Assembly (NCBI GenBank): GCA_902729315.2
Contig: LR746267.1
Coordinates: 9,118,924 to 9,182,923 of the forward strand
Direction of reading: 5' to 3'
DNA: 64,000 nucleotides
DNA from: Spirodela intermedia
Taxonomy: Eukaryota > Streptophyta > Magnoliopsida > Alismatales > Araceae
In this document: positions 1 through 13,161 of the stretch, one piece after another
Numbering within the stretch: position 1 is the first letter of the stretch
Layout of the letters: the number at the start of each line of letters is the position of its first letter
Made by a program: the position numbers and the translations under genes
The notes under the pieces: generated by a model
What the model saw: the letters and a program-made list of their open reading frames with translations, nothing else
The model's database searches: none
Told to the model about the DNA's origin: nothing

Positions 1-1440
1 TTAATTCATGCTAAATGATCTAATTTTAAAAATCAAGTAAAGCATATTTTAGATTAATTACATGAAATACGTACTTGATGTATGATTTTTACATACTTTT
101 AAAACATGTTTTATTTTGAATATTCCTTGATTATGTGTTAATATAGTTTACTTGGCACTTTTCACTTTAAATTTGACATTATTTACGAAAAAAATCAGAA
201 TTTAATAGTTAGAATTGGGATACAAATAAAACTTCCTGATTTCTGGTGATTTTTCAAAATATTTTTAAAAAATGTATTGATTTAATAGGCGTTATGTGAA
301 ATTAAGAAAGCTTATTAAGGTCCATTTCATCAGTTTATTTAATCGAATTAAAATGATTGAGGAAATAGGTAGAAATAATGAAAACTATTGTAAACATATG
401 AGAAAATAGGAAGAAAAATTAAAGAAGAAATAAAAGCTGATTCTCATTGAAAATCAAATGATTTTTTAGCAACTTGATTCCTCACTACATGTAATCTATT
501 TTTGTTTTGGTTTATGCCAAAAAGGGTCTACCTTTTCTTTCCATTTCTATTGGATAACAAATGGCGTTGTTCCTTCGATTTGTCTAGGTGACAAGTAGAT
601 GAATCATGCATATGATTGATTTCTTGAATTTTTATCCTTGATTTAGCTCAAATTTGTTCATTTGTTTGTTCCTAGTGTCAAAGGAGGAAAATCTTGATTT
701 TTGAAATATTTTATGTTTAATTCTTTATGTTATATTCTCATTTTGGAACTAATTTGTATATGAAAAATTGATTGATTCACCCTAGAATTAGAAGTAGTTC
801 ATCCACCTCATCTCGATGTCAAAGGGGGATTTTTTACTTTTAATTTATTTTTATTTTTCTTAATATTTTGTTGTGCTGAATTGAGTGTAAATCCTTAATC
901 TTCCTATTCTTGCATTTGATTTCATCTGATTTTCTTAAACACATCATTCGTTTACCCCCTCCTTTTCTCTCTCTTTACAAGCCCCTCTCTCTCTCTTCAC
1001 CCTCCCTCCCCTTTCTCTTTTCTCTTGCTTACTTTCTTAATGGTAAATTAGGATTATTTCATGAGTTTAGTTTTTCTTCTTATAGATTGAGGATTTGATA
1101 CCAACAAGGGAGGATTAGGAGCAAGAAGAATCAAAAGCTAATGATGTTAATAGTAGCTGGTCTAGCACATAACATAACTTATTTTGCCTATTCTCCTTTG
1201 TTTATTTATTTTAATTTCTTTCTTTATTTACTAAGATTTATTTTTTTAGAAAATTGAAAAGAAAATTATCATTCGATTTGTTTTTTTTTTTTTTTTTGGA
1301 TCAACTTGAATTCATTACACTTACTTCCTTTATCTTCATGTGAATTTATTTTTAAAAATATTAAATGTGGCATCTCTTAATTGAATGACTAAAAGACAAA
1401 CAACATACTACATGTTAACATATGTAGATTATGCATATAT
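1..1440. other. AT-rich intergenic DNA, no gene seen
   Basis: No coding exon, RNA gene or recognisable transposon protein is seen. The DNA is AT-rich with short pyrimidine-rich patches near 955-1020 and a T-run near 1280-1297. The one open frame of about 60 codons, near 910-1098, is low-complexity Leu/Ser/Phe sequence from a CT-rich patch and has no coding character. Confidence 0.6.
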
Positions 1441-4340
1441 TGGGTTTGGTGTGGCTAAGTGAAGTACCAAGAGAGGAGGGTGAATTAGTTTTTCATACAT
1501 TGACATACAATAAAACTTAGTCTATGAAGTATATATGCAACTGAACTTATGATTCTTATCTAAGTTATGTTGACATTCTGGTTCCTTTTTGTCTCACTCC
1601 TAGTGATAGTAGACATTGAGATTTTAAACTAGTTCACCCTTAGGTTACATTTAGTATAGGATGATTCTTTTCTAGATTTCTATTATTTTTCAACGTAAAT
1701 ATAATTGATTTCACATGCTTAACTCTCTCAACACAACTATTTATATATGTAGAAATCTCACCCCCCTTACGGGGAAGTCTTGACTCATAACACCACATGC
1801 TTAAGTCAAAGTATAGTTTTCCTTAAAGAATAATATCATTTATTGGGAAAATTTGGCTCTTAGCACCTTGTGCTTAACTTTATTCTTTCTTCACTCACTA
1901 CTTTAGTTATCTTAGGGTTTGATGGAGAAAGACAACCTTCAATATGGTTGATTAATTTGTTCTTTGTTGTATATGATCAAGTATGATAAAGCTTTAATTC
2001 ATTATTTGTCTTAGATATTGAGTATGATGAAACTTTAATTTTTATTTGTCATATATAATTGAGTATGATGAAGCTTGTAATTTGTTATTTGTCCCAAATG
2101 ATTGAGTATGATGAAGCTTTAATTCTTTCTTTGAAATATGTTATTACTTTGTTATAGAGGATTGAGTAGGATTTTTTCTCTTACTTGTGTGAGTGATGTA
2201 GATAAAGATTTCTTTGTTTAGTGTTAACTTTATTTGTTTTCAGCTCCCTATACTTATAATCTAATGACTCTATATCATGTCAGCATCTAAAATGGTCATA
2301 TAGATTTGAATATCTTTTCGTTGCTCTATCAGTGCTCTAGTGACTTTTGATTGTTTTACTTCTAAGCTGTCTATTTTGGTGATTGTTGTTCGTGATATCT
2401 TGCATAGAGATTTGTACTTGATCTAGGAACATTTATTCTTTCAGGATCTTATTTAGAGTAGATTGTTTGACTTGTCTTTTGTCTATTTCTTCTACTAACA
2501 AATTATCATCCATAACTAGGCTTCTAACCTTCAATTATACTTCTGCTTAGATCTTCCTACTTGTACTATGTTATTCTTGATATTATGTCAAGAGATACTC
2601 AACTGATCAATAAACATATTTTTCTTTAAGGTCGAGTTAAGATATTATTGTTGAGTTTAACATTTAGTCCACAAACTCTAATGATGTGTTACCATTTAGA
2701 GTGTGAAGGACTAACCTTAAGTCTTTGTTTGTTTCAAAATATGTAGATTTCTCACATGTGGTTTTTTAAGCTTCCATCTAGAGATATATGTAACTTCTAT
2801 GATTAATCTTGCTCTTGATATTTGGTTGAAACTTAGTTGTTTTCACTTCGTCATTTTCTTCACATATGACTTTGACATGTCACTGTATAGATGTATGGTG
2901 ATGACTTCTTTGTCTCCTTCTTTATTTCATGTGAACAGTCCAGCTCAACTATCTTGTAAGTCTTGAGTTCAAGTTTTGCTTTAATCATTGATCATATATC
3001 TTGTATTGAATATCTCGACCAGCTTTCCACATGTCACTATAGTGTTCTAAATTCCGATTTTGCCTATACTTTGATTTGAATAATTAAGTTGCCATTAATT
3101 TTATGAAGCTTACTTTATGAGTTCAAATCCCATGTATGTCATAATCTCTTTGACATTTCATACATTTTTCATACTCCCACTCTACAAAAGAATCTCACTA
3201 GTGACTTTAATTTTTTAGAATATATGTCAGATTTTGTCACATGAGTTGACACTTGCTATATTTCACTTATATTTAGAAAATATTATGTTACATTACTTCA
3301 ATACAAGAGAATATATCAAGATAGTGACTCATTGGATTTATTGTTAGTCATATGATTGCACAAAGCATCATCAATATATATGTTTGAATATTTGTTAGTT
3401 AAACTTATCTTGTGGTGAAAATAATCATGATACATATAAATGAATTATACTTTGACTCATTCAATAATAATTCATGAATAAATTTTTCATTGGATGTGTC
3501 AAAACACTTCGTGTGTCAACACCAAGGGCATCTACATCATCTTCTTGAAGAGTCTGACTTCCATTATCTGAACCTTATGGAGATCAAATGTGATAATTAG
3601 ATACTAGTTTATATTACTTCTAATCTTATGTTTTATGAGAGTTCAAAACACATAAGTTGATTGTAACACTTTGTTATAGTGAAGCTTTAAACATAACTGA
3701 TGATTATTGTGAGCATTAAATATAAATATTAACTTATTGATATATTTACTAAATGATTGAATCATTATAACATGGTATTTATATGTAAAAAATTAGGCGC
3801 ATATGATATATGCACTCTAAATTAAAAAGGGTTGTGATAATATATAGTTATGTGAGTCTTAGTCAAATCAGCCCATCTAAAAGTCTTGGTCAAACTAAAT
3901 GTCTTGCATCTAAGTCTATTTTGACTCGTGTAAATACCAAAGTCCTTAGATTAATGTTGTGTCTTCTTTCTTCTCCAATTTGAGAGGTTGTAAAAGAAAA
4001 CACTTCCTAAACCTACACAACTTTCATGCTTTGAGCCTCTAATTACAATGAGACGATCTTGACTTAAGTTCACTTGAATTTTAAAAAATACATTATTATC
4101 CATTAATAATAAGATAGAATCTATAAAGGGACAAATTTCATGATACTAAATTAAATACCTATAGGGCTACAACATAGGGACTTTAAATATACCAAGTTTC
4201 AACTATGGCACCCCTAAAAGGACAAATCAATTATTACACATTAAATATATAATAATAGTAAGAAATTAATCTCTAATATATAAAGGTCTTTAAGGTATTT
4301 TAATCATCATGCTCTATATTTTGGGCACTTTGTATGCTTG
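1441..4340 (+). repeat. Diverged dispersed repeat, copy 1
   Basis: This AT-rich segment shares ordered landmarks with 5757-9600. Both begin with a 'gtgaatt' motif following a G-rich stretch (about 1478-1490 and 5798-5808). Both carry 'catcatcaatatatat' (about 3366 and 8288), and both end with a 'gggctacaa' motif followed by a related 'caagtttc' block (about 4165-4200 and 9386-9420). Nothing readable as retrotransposon protein remains. The large size, AT richness and lack of coding sequence suggest decayed non-autonomous LTR-type DNA, which is inference. The orientation label only means that both copies run the same way. Confidence 0.5.
1970..2130 (+). repeat. Tandem repeat, about 41-43 bp x 4
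   Basis: Four imperfect units share the core 'gtatgatgaagctttaatt' followed by a 'tttgtc'-like spacer. The cores start at about 1981, 2022, 2063 and 2106, giving periods of 41, 41 and 43 bp. The tandem lies inside dispersed repeat copy 1 and was not noticed in copy 2. Confidence 0.7.
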
Positions 4341-5756
4341 ACTCACCAATTTTTGGCCACCCAAGTCAAAAAAAATCATCCTTTATTTTATTTGTATTGG
4401 ATGTCCAGTATTACTTTTCCTTAATGTTGACTGTATAATAATTATAAAGACTAGACACATGTAAGAGAAAAAATAGGCTCATCAACTTTAACTTCTAAGT
4501 ATAGCATTTAGTTGAAATTTTACATATTTACAAGCCCATAATGATCTGATTTTTAATTAGTGATAGCAATATGGTAGTTGAGTGAAGGAAATTTCATGAA
4601 AATCTGTCATCGAAATTATGTAATATATTACTTCACTATGTTGATATATCTTTTAAGATGAAATAAAAAAAAAATACATAAAGTTTATTCTTGAATCTTA
4701 GCTTTAGAGTGACATGGATTGTACACACCACAAAGAACAAAAATCTTTACTATATCTATTGTCCAATTCCTTCTCTAATTATTTATCTTTTGATATGAAT
4801 ATTTTTAGAAACCTTCTAAACCTTAAAATTTGTTTCTTGGCCCATACAATTTCAGAAAACTATATTTCACATCTTAATTGATGCTGAAGGTTCTTATATT
4901 ATTGATTCTATGGTAAATATTTTAGAACATTTTCCTTTGTACCTTTGTAACAAATAATTAATCAAAAAAGAAACCACATAATTTTTAATATAGAGTTTAA
5001 TTAGACTTGTCATCTTTATATTGGGAAAATTAAACAATATAAGTGATTTGTAAGAACTTGTATCTATTTGACAATAGGTTATTCCTTTCTCGTGAATGCA
5101 TATGAAGCTCAATATAACATTTGTCTATTTTTTTTGAGAAATATATAGAACCAAAAGCTATGTCAAGCATAATATTCATTCAAGGATTTTTAAATATGAA
5201 TTCTTCTTTTGACACATGTACTCAATATAAATTTAGTCTTTCTATGTTTAACTCTTTTGTTACTAGTTCATTGTTAGATATATATAATTTTTTATCTCCT
5301 TTCTTGTATGAGTACTCCAAATTTAATATTATTACCTTTGAATAAGGTCAATATACTTGTTAATAGTAGTAACTAATTTCAGCTAAGGATGATATGAATC
5401 TACAATAATATGACACCAAATATTTGAAATTACTTGATTAATGATGTTTTTAATGTACAGCGCTATCATTTTGTTTCCTCATTAACACGCTTTTATGATT
5501 TTTGACCCAAAATTTTAAGACTTATTTACTTTTCAAAAGTTGTAACTTTCATTTATTGGAATCATTAGTCTTCATAAGACATTGAACTATTTTCATGTGA
5601 TTTCTCAAAAAATATATAATGGTTTTTTCTGTAATGATGCATAATATTGATGCCAAATTATCAACAACTTCCTAAAATCTTGTGAGAAGTGTTCATGTCA
5701 AGAACATCACATTTAACTTATTTGAAATATTTTTTATTGATCGAGAATTTTACTAG
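4341..5756. other. AT-rich intergenic DNA, no gene seen
   Basis: This separates the two copies of the dispersed repeat. Two open frames of about 73 codons (4894-5112 minus and 5121-5345 plus) resemble no family I know and are expected by chance at this AT content. No RNA gene or terminal repeat was seen. Confidence 0.55.
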
Positions 5757-6528
5757 ACTAGCTTGAAGGCTTTCATGAGACTAGGTGAAATATCAAGGGG
5801 GTGAATTGGTTTCCTATTATTTTTTTATATTTTCATTTTTCTGTTTATGAGTGGTTGTGTTGACACACGTTTTCATACAGTTTTCTAGTTATGGGTACAT
5901 GTTTAATCAAGGTAGTCTCTCCCTCTACATGGGTTTTCACTTGACTGTCTCATCACCACGAAGGGCACATAAATTTTTTATATTAGTTCATCCCTCACTT
6001 GGCTATTTCTAGTCTTAAATGAACCTTCATACTGGAGTTCATTATTTTCTTTTGAAAAAACATACTGATTTTATGAGATTATCATCCCAATTAGATTAGT
6101 TTGATCTCCACAAAGATCACACTCTTTTTGAGGCATAAACAAACTCTCAACACCACATCTTTTAACACAAATACAATAATCTCTTCACATATCATACCTT
6201 TCATAAATACAACCAAGCTCTCAACAACACATGTCTTAGCCCAAATATACTAGTCTCCTCATAGACCACACCCTTTATGGGTACAACTAGGCTCTCAATA
6301 CCATGTAGCTTAGCCCAAACATCTCTCCACCCACCACCTAGGTACCTTAGGGCCCGAAATAGAGAGTCAACTTTTGAAGCAAGTATCTTTAATAGACATT
6401 GATCTATTGGTTGCATTCTACTTATTGTCTATGTAGATACCATTATAATCATTGAGTATAATCACAAAGGCATTTCTCAACTCAAGGAATTATTTTGAGG
6501 ATAATTTAAAACCACATGCTTTGACAAA

Positions 6529-6901
6529 CTTGCCTCCCTCGAAGTGGATCTCTCCAGCATAGAACCCGGCAGCACTGTCACCGTCAAGTGGCGGGGGAAG
6601 CCCGTCTTCATCCGCCGTCGCACTGCCGAAGACATAAGCGTCGCCAATGCTGTGGACTTGGCCAGCCTGCGCGATCCGCAGGAGGATGCGGCGCGTATGA
6701 CGGACCCGGAGTGGCTGATCGTCGTGGGTGTGTGCACCCATCTCGGCTGCATCCAATGCCGGGGACTTTGGGGGTTGGTTCTGCCCGTGCCACGGCTCAC
6801 ACTATGACATCTCCGGCCGCATCCGCAAGGGACCCGCCCCTTGCAATCTCGAGGTGCCTACATACAGTTTCCTCGACCAGGGCAAGCTCCTCGTCGGCTA
6901 A
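6529..6901 (+). pseudogene. Rieske iron-sulfur protein (complex III) 3' fragment, frameshifted
   Basis: The frame reads the C-terminal half of the mitochondrial ubiquinol-cytochrome c reductase Rieske subunit. Recognisable pieces are [17 protein letters not shown], the GKPVFIRRR segment, VCTHLGCI (cluster-binding Cys and His), then in another frame [20 protein letters not shown] and a terminus ending KLLVG and a TAA stop at 6899-6901. The frame shifts at about 6750, just after the CTHLGCI box, where about 8 bp appear to be missing compared with the usual PLPNAGDFGG linker. The N-terminal targeting and membrane-anchor part is absent, and no intron is seen inside the homologous stretch. The GC-rich block is flanked by AT-rich repeat DNA, so it is a captured or retroposed fragment. 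A working gene is excluded by the frameshift and missing half. Confidence 0.85.
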
Positions 6902-6929
6902 TTTCCCTCTCTTCCTCTCTCTCTCTCTC

Positions 6930-6967
<38 letters not shown>

Positions 6968-7200
6968 AGGGAAGAAAGAAGGCCCGTATCGGCTGGTGAC
7001 TCTCTCTCTTTCTCTTCTGGTTGGTGATATTTTGGTCGTTCTCAGGTTTTGAATAATTCTGTGGCTTCAGACCCGGGTGGGGAATTGGTCATTTTCCTTG
7101 CCCTGGAGGAGTACATTATTTATGTGCCTTCTTGCATAGTCCTGAGTCCGATTCCCTACTTTACAGCACCATTTCTTCCGCTTTTGGAAATAATCCCACT
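6902..7200 (+). other. CT microsatellite and likely 3' UTR of the Rieske fragment
   Basis: A CT tract runs from about 6915 to 6966 immediately after the stop codon. It is followed by about 230 bp of mixed-composition DNA unlike the AT-rich surroundings, then a return to AT-rich repeat. This may be captured 3' UTR of the source gene. No poly(A) tract is visible at its end. Confidence 0.4.
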
Positions 7201-9600
7201 ATCTTAAATCACTGTTGTCGAATGAGATATTGATGTAACTTTCAATTCTTCATTGAAGTTCGTATTAACTGAACTTTGATAGATGAAGAAGGATGTTCCT
7301 TTGAGTATGAATGATCATAGCAGAGATGTCTTCTTTCAATACTGATTCTTCTTCTTCTTTGTAAGTTCTTTCTTTTTATTCTTTAACATTCTCCTATCTT
7401 TTAATTTCTTGGAAAATGATCACACGAATTCAAAGTTCGTCTCATTACTCTATTGGTATGTCAATGACCTTTGCTCATTATTTTCTTTGAACTTTGCTAT
7501 TCTCACATCCGTTGCATTTGAAACTTTATGTGGAGATTCAATACTTGTCAATGAACATTTTTGTTTTTAGAATTGAGCTCAAATAAGATTGTTAAGTTTG
7601 TTGTTATCTCCACATATTCTGTCAACGTGTCACCATCTAGAATGTATGGCAACAATTTTTGCTTGTTCCTTGCTTCAAAACTTGCTATTTTCACATCTTC
7701 AAGTGTTTTAAACCTAGTATGGAGATTTGTGATTCATCAATTATCATCTTTACTTATGGGCTGTAGTTCAAACAAATCTATTTAGTCAGTCATTTTCTCT
7801 ACATGTTCTACTGATGTGTCACTATCTAAAATGCATGGCAAAGACAACTTCTTTCGTGACTATTTGATGACTTCTCACATACACTTCAAAGTCTTTTCAG
7901 AAATATTGATGTTATGATTTTTTATAGATTTATTTTTCAGTTGTTTAATTTGTCATAATTTAGGTTCCAAGTTTGAATCTTGCCATAGTCTTTGTTTCTC
8001 TATGATTTTCATGTATTTTATTTGCTAAGGCTCTTAACTTTCCATCTTCAGGTCTTGAGTTTGAATCCTACACCTGAATTAATATATTTTTATTTTACAA
8101 GTATTTTTATCGTTAATGTTTCAGACTTTTCATTGCTCAAGTTCTAAGTTCAAATTTTTCAGGTGACTTTATATTTCTTGTTTTCCCAAAAACTTCAGCA
8201 CATGTGTTAACATTTGATTTTCTGCATTGAATTCATCATATGAATATCTCAAAGATATGATTTCTTAGATTCATTTGTTAGTCATATGATTACTCAAGCA
8301 TCATCAATATATATATATATATATTGAATATTTATTGGAGATGTTAAACTTCTAACATTTCTCATCATGTTTATTTAATATTATGTAAATATTATATAAA
8401 TACTCTAAAAATATTCAGTAAATAGCTTTTCACTTGTAGTATCAAAATGTTGCAGATCAACATAGCTTAGGCGACACTACTTCAAAATATTTTTTAATCC
8501 ATCCCACTTTATTAAGATGTGGGTTCTTCTCTATTGTTAGTCCTTATTTTTGAACCATAATATAAGTAATATAATTTTTGCTGATGCTATTATCAATAAT
8601 GATGCATCATATTTTTTTCATTAATTCTACACCATCTTTGTTTGGTGTAAACATCATTATTTGTGTAACCAATAAATGGGAATAAAATTTGCTTCTAAGC
8701 TTCTTATTCATATTAATAGATCTAATATAAATATTCTCAATGAAAATTTTAATGTATCATGCACATATGATGACCAAGGTCATCATAAATTTAATATTCT
8801 CAAGTACAAGTGTGAAATTTGAAAATCTTGATGAATCAACGTTGAAATGAATGCTTGGTACAATAAATATGGTAAAATATTAGAAGTTTTGCCTAAAAGA
8901 TATAAGATACTATATAAAATTCATTCAAGAATGAAAATCATCTTGAATCCAAATGAGTTAAACTTGTCTCATTTCTTACATTCACAAGGATTAATCTTAA
9001 TGATCTTTGAATCCATATAGAACTGAAACTCCCCCTGAATCCATATAGATCCATGTGATCCTTGAATCCAAAGGATTAATGCTAATTGACACTACTAGAA
9101 ATGTGCGGAAATAAAGTCTCGTCCTTGAATCCACATGAAATAAAAGTTTTGAGAAGATGCTATGTCTTGAATCTGCATTATTTAGAAGCTTTTAGCCTTG
9201 AATCTATAAGAGTGGGCATACTGAGTCCACAAGTTATCTTAAATCCACAAGACACCAAAGTATCTACAAGGGGAGTGATGTTGAGTCCAAAGTTCCCTTG
9301 AATCTACAAGGTGCTAAAATCTACTAAGAATGAGATATAATCTCAAAAAGAAGGAAATTTGATAAGACAATGAATTGCCCTTGGGGCTACAATGTGAGGC
9401 TTTTTAACAAGGCAAGTTTCTGTTATGTCGACCCTACAAAATAATTCAATTGCAATGGCACCTTAAATCGATTTTATGTAAATTTAAATAAATTGGAAAT
9501 AAACTAAAAAATTTAAAAGTAAAATTAGGAATATAACCTTTTAAGGTCTTCTGATTATTTCAGCCCACTTTTAAGCGATAGTTAAATCTTTTGATGTTGT

Positions 9601-10301
9601 AGGTTATGGGAGGCAGGCAATGTAGTTTAACTTTTTGAAGGGTGAGGGGGATATCTTAGAAACTCTGGGTGGAAGAACATGGCTTGAAAGATCTCTTGTA
9701 GCCCTTCTTATCCTCTTTTGATATCTTCTCATCCTTGGCCTAATTTGGGCAAAACCCCCTTTATATATTGAGCTCATCAAGCCAAATGATTTGCTAAATG
9801 GCAAGTTGAGTGGAACTTTCATAGGCCCCATGCAAGGTTGAGACTCACAAAAAAATATATACGTAAATGATGTAAAATTTATAACTATAACTATTTAAAT
9901 ACTTCAAATTCTGATGCGTATTTTGTGTACGTGGAATTCTTCTCTAAGTTTTCAAATGATTGGTTGAAGGCTATATTTGCGATGTATTATTTCAGATAAA
10001 AATCATTTTAATCAGATGGTTTAAAAATTTGGATCATGTTATCCTTGGGTATAATCATAAAGTTAGTAATATTATAAAAAAATATTTTCAACAAACGACG
10101 AGAAGATTATATGTGAAACATTATTTTAAATAAAGTTTATTTAATTACATTTCACTCAAAAGTAATGACAAATAGGTAGTTCTAAGAATTTCGGCTTATT
10201 TAAATATGACATTTCGCACATTTTTCGTATTATCATTCAATAGTGTATAATCATTCGTTATCAACTCCGCCCCCTGATCGGTGTAGGGGGGGTTAAGTTA
10301 T
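9601..10301. other. AT-rich spacer downstream of the lipoxygenase gene
   Basis: No coding exon is recognised. This spacer is downstream of the minus-strand LOX gene, so its right end should hold the LOX 3' UTR and poly(A) signals, but none could be assigned by eye. Confidence 0.4.
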
Positions 10302-13124
10302 TCAGATGGAGACGCTGTTGGGGATACCGCGGCCGGTCAACCCACCGACCCGGTTGAAGTTGGAGGTGCTCGGGTAGAGCAGGGTGTAGGGTAATTTCAC
10401 TGGGCCATTACGGTTCTTGAGGCGACTGTCCTGGTTCATCTCGATTATCTGGTTCTCGATGACGATCAACTTGTTGGCGAAGGCGTTGAAGGCGGTCAGC
10501 GCCTTCTCGTCGGAGGTCCACTCGGGGGTGTCCCTCTGCCCCAGGTAGACCTCGTCGGAGGAGTGCCTAGAAAGAATCTCGATGAGGGAGATGCCGAGAA
10601 TGCTCTGCAGCTGGTTTGTGATGGTCTTGAGGAAGACTCTGTCGGGATTGGCCTCAAGGTCGGTGTACTCCGGCGTGCCCGGCTCCGGCATGAACCGCCG
10701 GCTGATGGTTGGGCGGTTGGGCAGGTAACCGGAGTAGGGGTACTGCCCGAAGTTGACGGCAGCGTGGAGGGCGGAGGCGATCCAGATGATCGTGCTGCAG
10801 GTCCGGTTCAGCTCAGCCACGGTCCTCATGGCCGGCCACCATGGCTCGTCCTTCTTGTCTCCGTGGCCCACCTCGCGCACCTCTCGCCACCAGGCCTGGA
10901 GCTCGGTATCCTCCTGCACCGTCTTGTCGGAGGGATAGTAGATTGTGCAGTACGCCTCCACCCATTCCTCGATGGCCGACCAGACGGCGAGGCCGTCGAC
11001 GGCGTACGGGTAATCCTCGATCAGCAGCCGGAGCCTCCCGGGGGAGGCGGGATCCTCTACAGCCACACCCCTGAAACACCAGGTGAATCACAGATCAGTC
11101 GACGAACAGAGAATCGTGCACAACGCGAGACGATCGGCGATCTTCACAGCGTGGATGACTGTCGCACCTCTTGAGGAGGTCCACTGGCAAGGCGTGGTCT
11201 GTCAGTTTCCAGTTCTTGTACACCCTCGAAGACAGCTCCATGGAGTACTTGTCGGGGAAGACCGTCTTCTCGAGGACCCCCCCAGCGTTGATGAGGATCT
11301 GCCGGGCGAGGGCGTTAATGTTCATGGTATCGCGGAAGTGGGGGCTCAGCAGCTTGTAGATCGGGTGCACCACGCTAAGCTGCCGGTTCGTGGCGATCAC
11401 AAAGGGCTCCATGGTCGCGTGGGTGTTCAGCCTGGATCCAGACGGGAAACGCGAGAGATTTAGAGTCCATCTGCGAGTTGCAGTTCCCGTGGTGTGAGCA
11501 GATGGAGAGATTCATACCAGTGGCTGATGAGCTGGTGAACGCCGGAATCGTTCACGGCGGCGTAGGCCTTGGCCAACTGCCACAGGGTCCCCTCGACGCC
11601 GTGATCGGCCGGGGTGTATACCTTACTGACGGCCCCCTTCTTTCCTTGGATGGGCAAGCTCAGCTCTATCGCCAGCGGCTTCAGAGTCCCGTCGTCCTGC
11701 AGCAGCAGGACGGTTCTGGTGGCGTAGATTCGGTTGTTCGTAGAGTTGATGCGCTCGAGGTAGGGCATGAGAGCATCATGATGGTTCAAGATGAAGAGCT
11801 TCTTCTTCTTCAGGGCCTGAAGAATCGGCATTCGCAAACTCAGGAGTCGGCTTGGGGATCCAGACCATTTGGAGGGTTCACAGGCTGAGAGTTCCTCAAT
11901 GCGTACCTCATCGACGGTCAGCCCATTCATGTTCTTCTCGATCTGATCCGCGGTCATTGTGCTGTTCTGGTTCCCGTAGATACTGGGGTCGATATTGCTG
12001 ACCGGGGGAAATTCCTGAAGAAGAGTATATCAAACAGATGAAGTATATGGTGAAATCGATCGTAGACAACAAGGGATTAGGCGTACCTGTTAAGTTTTAA
12101 ATACGCCCTTCATGCTGTGGTAATTTAGCCTAATTACTTTATCACAAAGGCCAGCGCAATGGGGTTTTTAATGAGAGGAAATTGGGTCATATAAGTCCTA
12201 AATATATATTATATACTCCATATTTAAAGAACCTTCGAAAGTTAGGAGTTCAAGGACCTGGACATTATATAATATTTCAATGTATTGGAGCATTTATCAA
12301 AGCTAATTGAGAACAAGCTAATCATATATATTCGTATGATTGACTCCAACGTGTCTACTTATTTACTCTTTTCAAATTGAGATTATCCTAATACGACCAC
12401 GTGTACCCAAGCCAAACTTGGCTCATGGAGACATGTGAATTAATAGTTTTTATTTGCTATGTGAATATGTTAATGGTCCAAGTTTGGAGGTGAAAAATCA
12501 ACGCGCAGGTTCTTGCTCACCGTCAAGAGACTAATGATAACTGGATTGACTCCTGCGAGCATCTCCCGTCCAAACTCTTCATCGGTCCTCCAAGCGAACT
12601 TATAGGCTGCCGGGTCGTAAAAACCACACCAGAGTGGTTAGCTTCAAATTAAAAGGTTTGATCGATCTATAATGGGATTTCTCGATATGATGGGGTTTGA
12701 TCGGTTACCTTTGATGACGTCGGGAGTGGGAAGGCGGAGCAGGTGCTCGCCGTCGGTCCTGATGAGCTCCTTTATCAGCTGGAAGGGGATCTGGTTCCTA
12801 ACGTCCTCGAAGGCAGGGCAGTCGGGCAGGTCGATGCCTCCCTCGTAGAGTTTCAGCACGTCCTCGAAGGTATCGAACTCGAAGGGTGTCTGGTCGGCGG
12901 CGGCTTCTAGGACCGGTGCCAGAGCCTGCACCAGCGACTTGAGGGCGTAGGCCAGGAAATCTGACATCTTCAGGTGCCCGAAGCGCTCGTCCCTGGGGAC
13001 GTACACGTCCAGGCTCAGCAGAAGCGGAATCCTGCTCTCCGTCTTTGGGTCTGGCCAGTCCCACATCCATGTTGATGGCATTCAAGATTGGATTTCATAC
13101 GTAAGATCGTGATATACTTTTTAT

Positions 13125-13161
<37 letters not shown>

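Larger units (their letters stand above)
5757..9600 (+). repeat. Diverged dispersed repeat, copy 2
   Basis: This is the second copy of the repeat at 1441-4340, in the same orientation. It is longer because it contains the GC-rich Rieske fragment and its flank (about 6529-7200). It carries a short AT run near 8305-8325. Between about 9060 and 9310 there are several spaced copies of a 'ttgaatccacaag'-like phrase. No retrotransposon protein is readable. Confidence 0.5.

Noticed and set aside
910-1098. 62-codon frame near the left end
   Set aside because: Low-complexity Leu/Ser/Pro content from a CT-rich patch in AT-rich repeat DNA, with no family resemblance.
6529-6901. Rieske-like protein as bacterial contamination or recent organelle transfer
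   Set aside because: The sequence matches the plant nuclear-encoded mitochondrial subunit, and the flanks are plant repeat DNA.
10563-11174. Long plus-strand open frame opposite LOX exon 9, with a related frame at 20806-21180
   Set aside because: It is the antisense shadow of GC-rich LOX coding sequence; both copies of the exon produce it, and it shows no domain.
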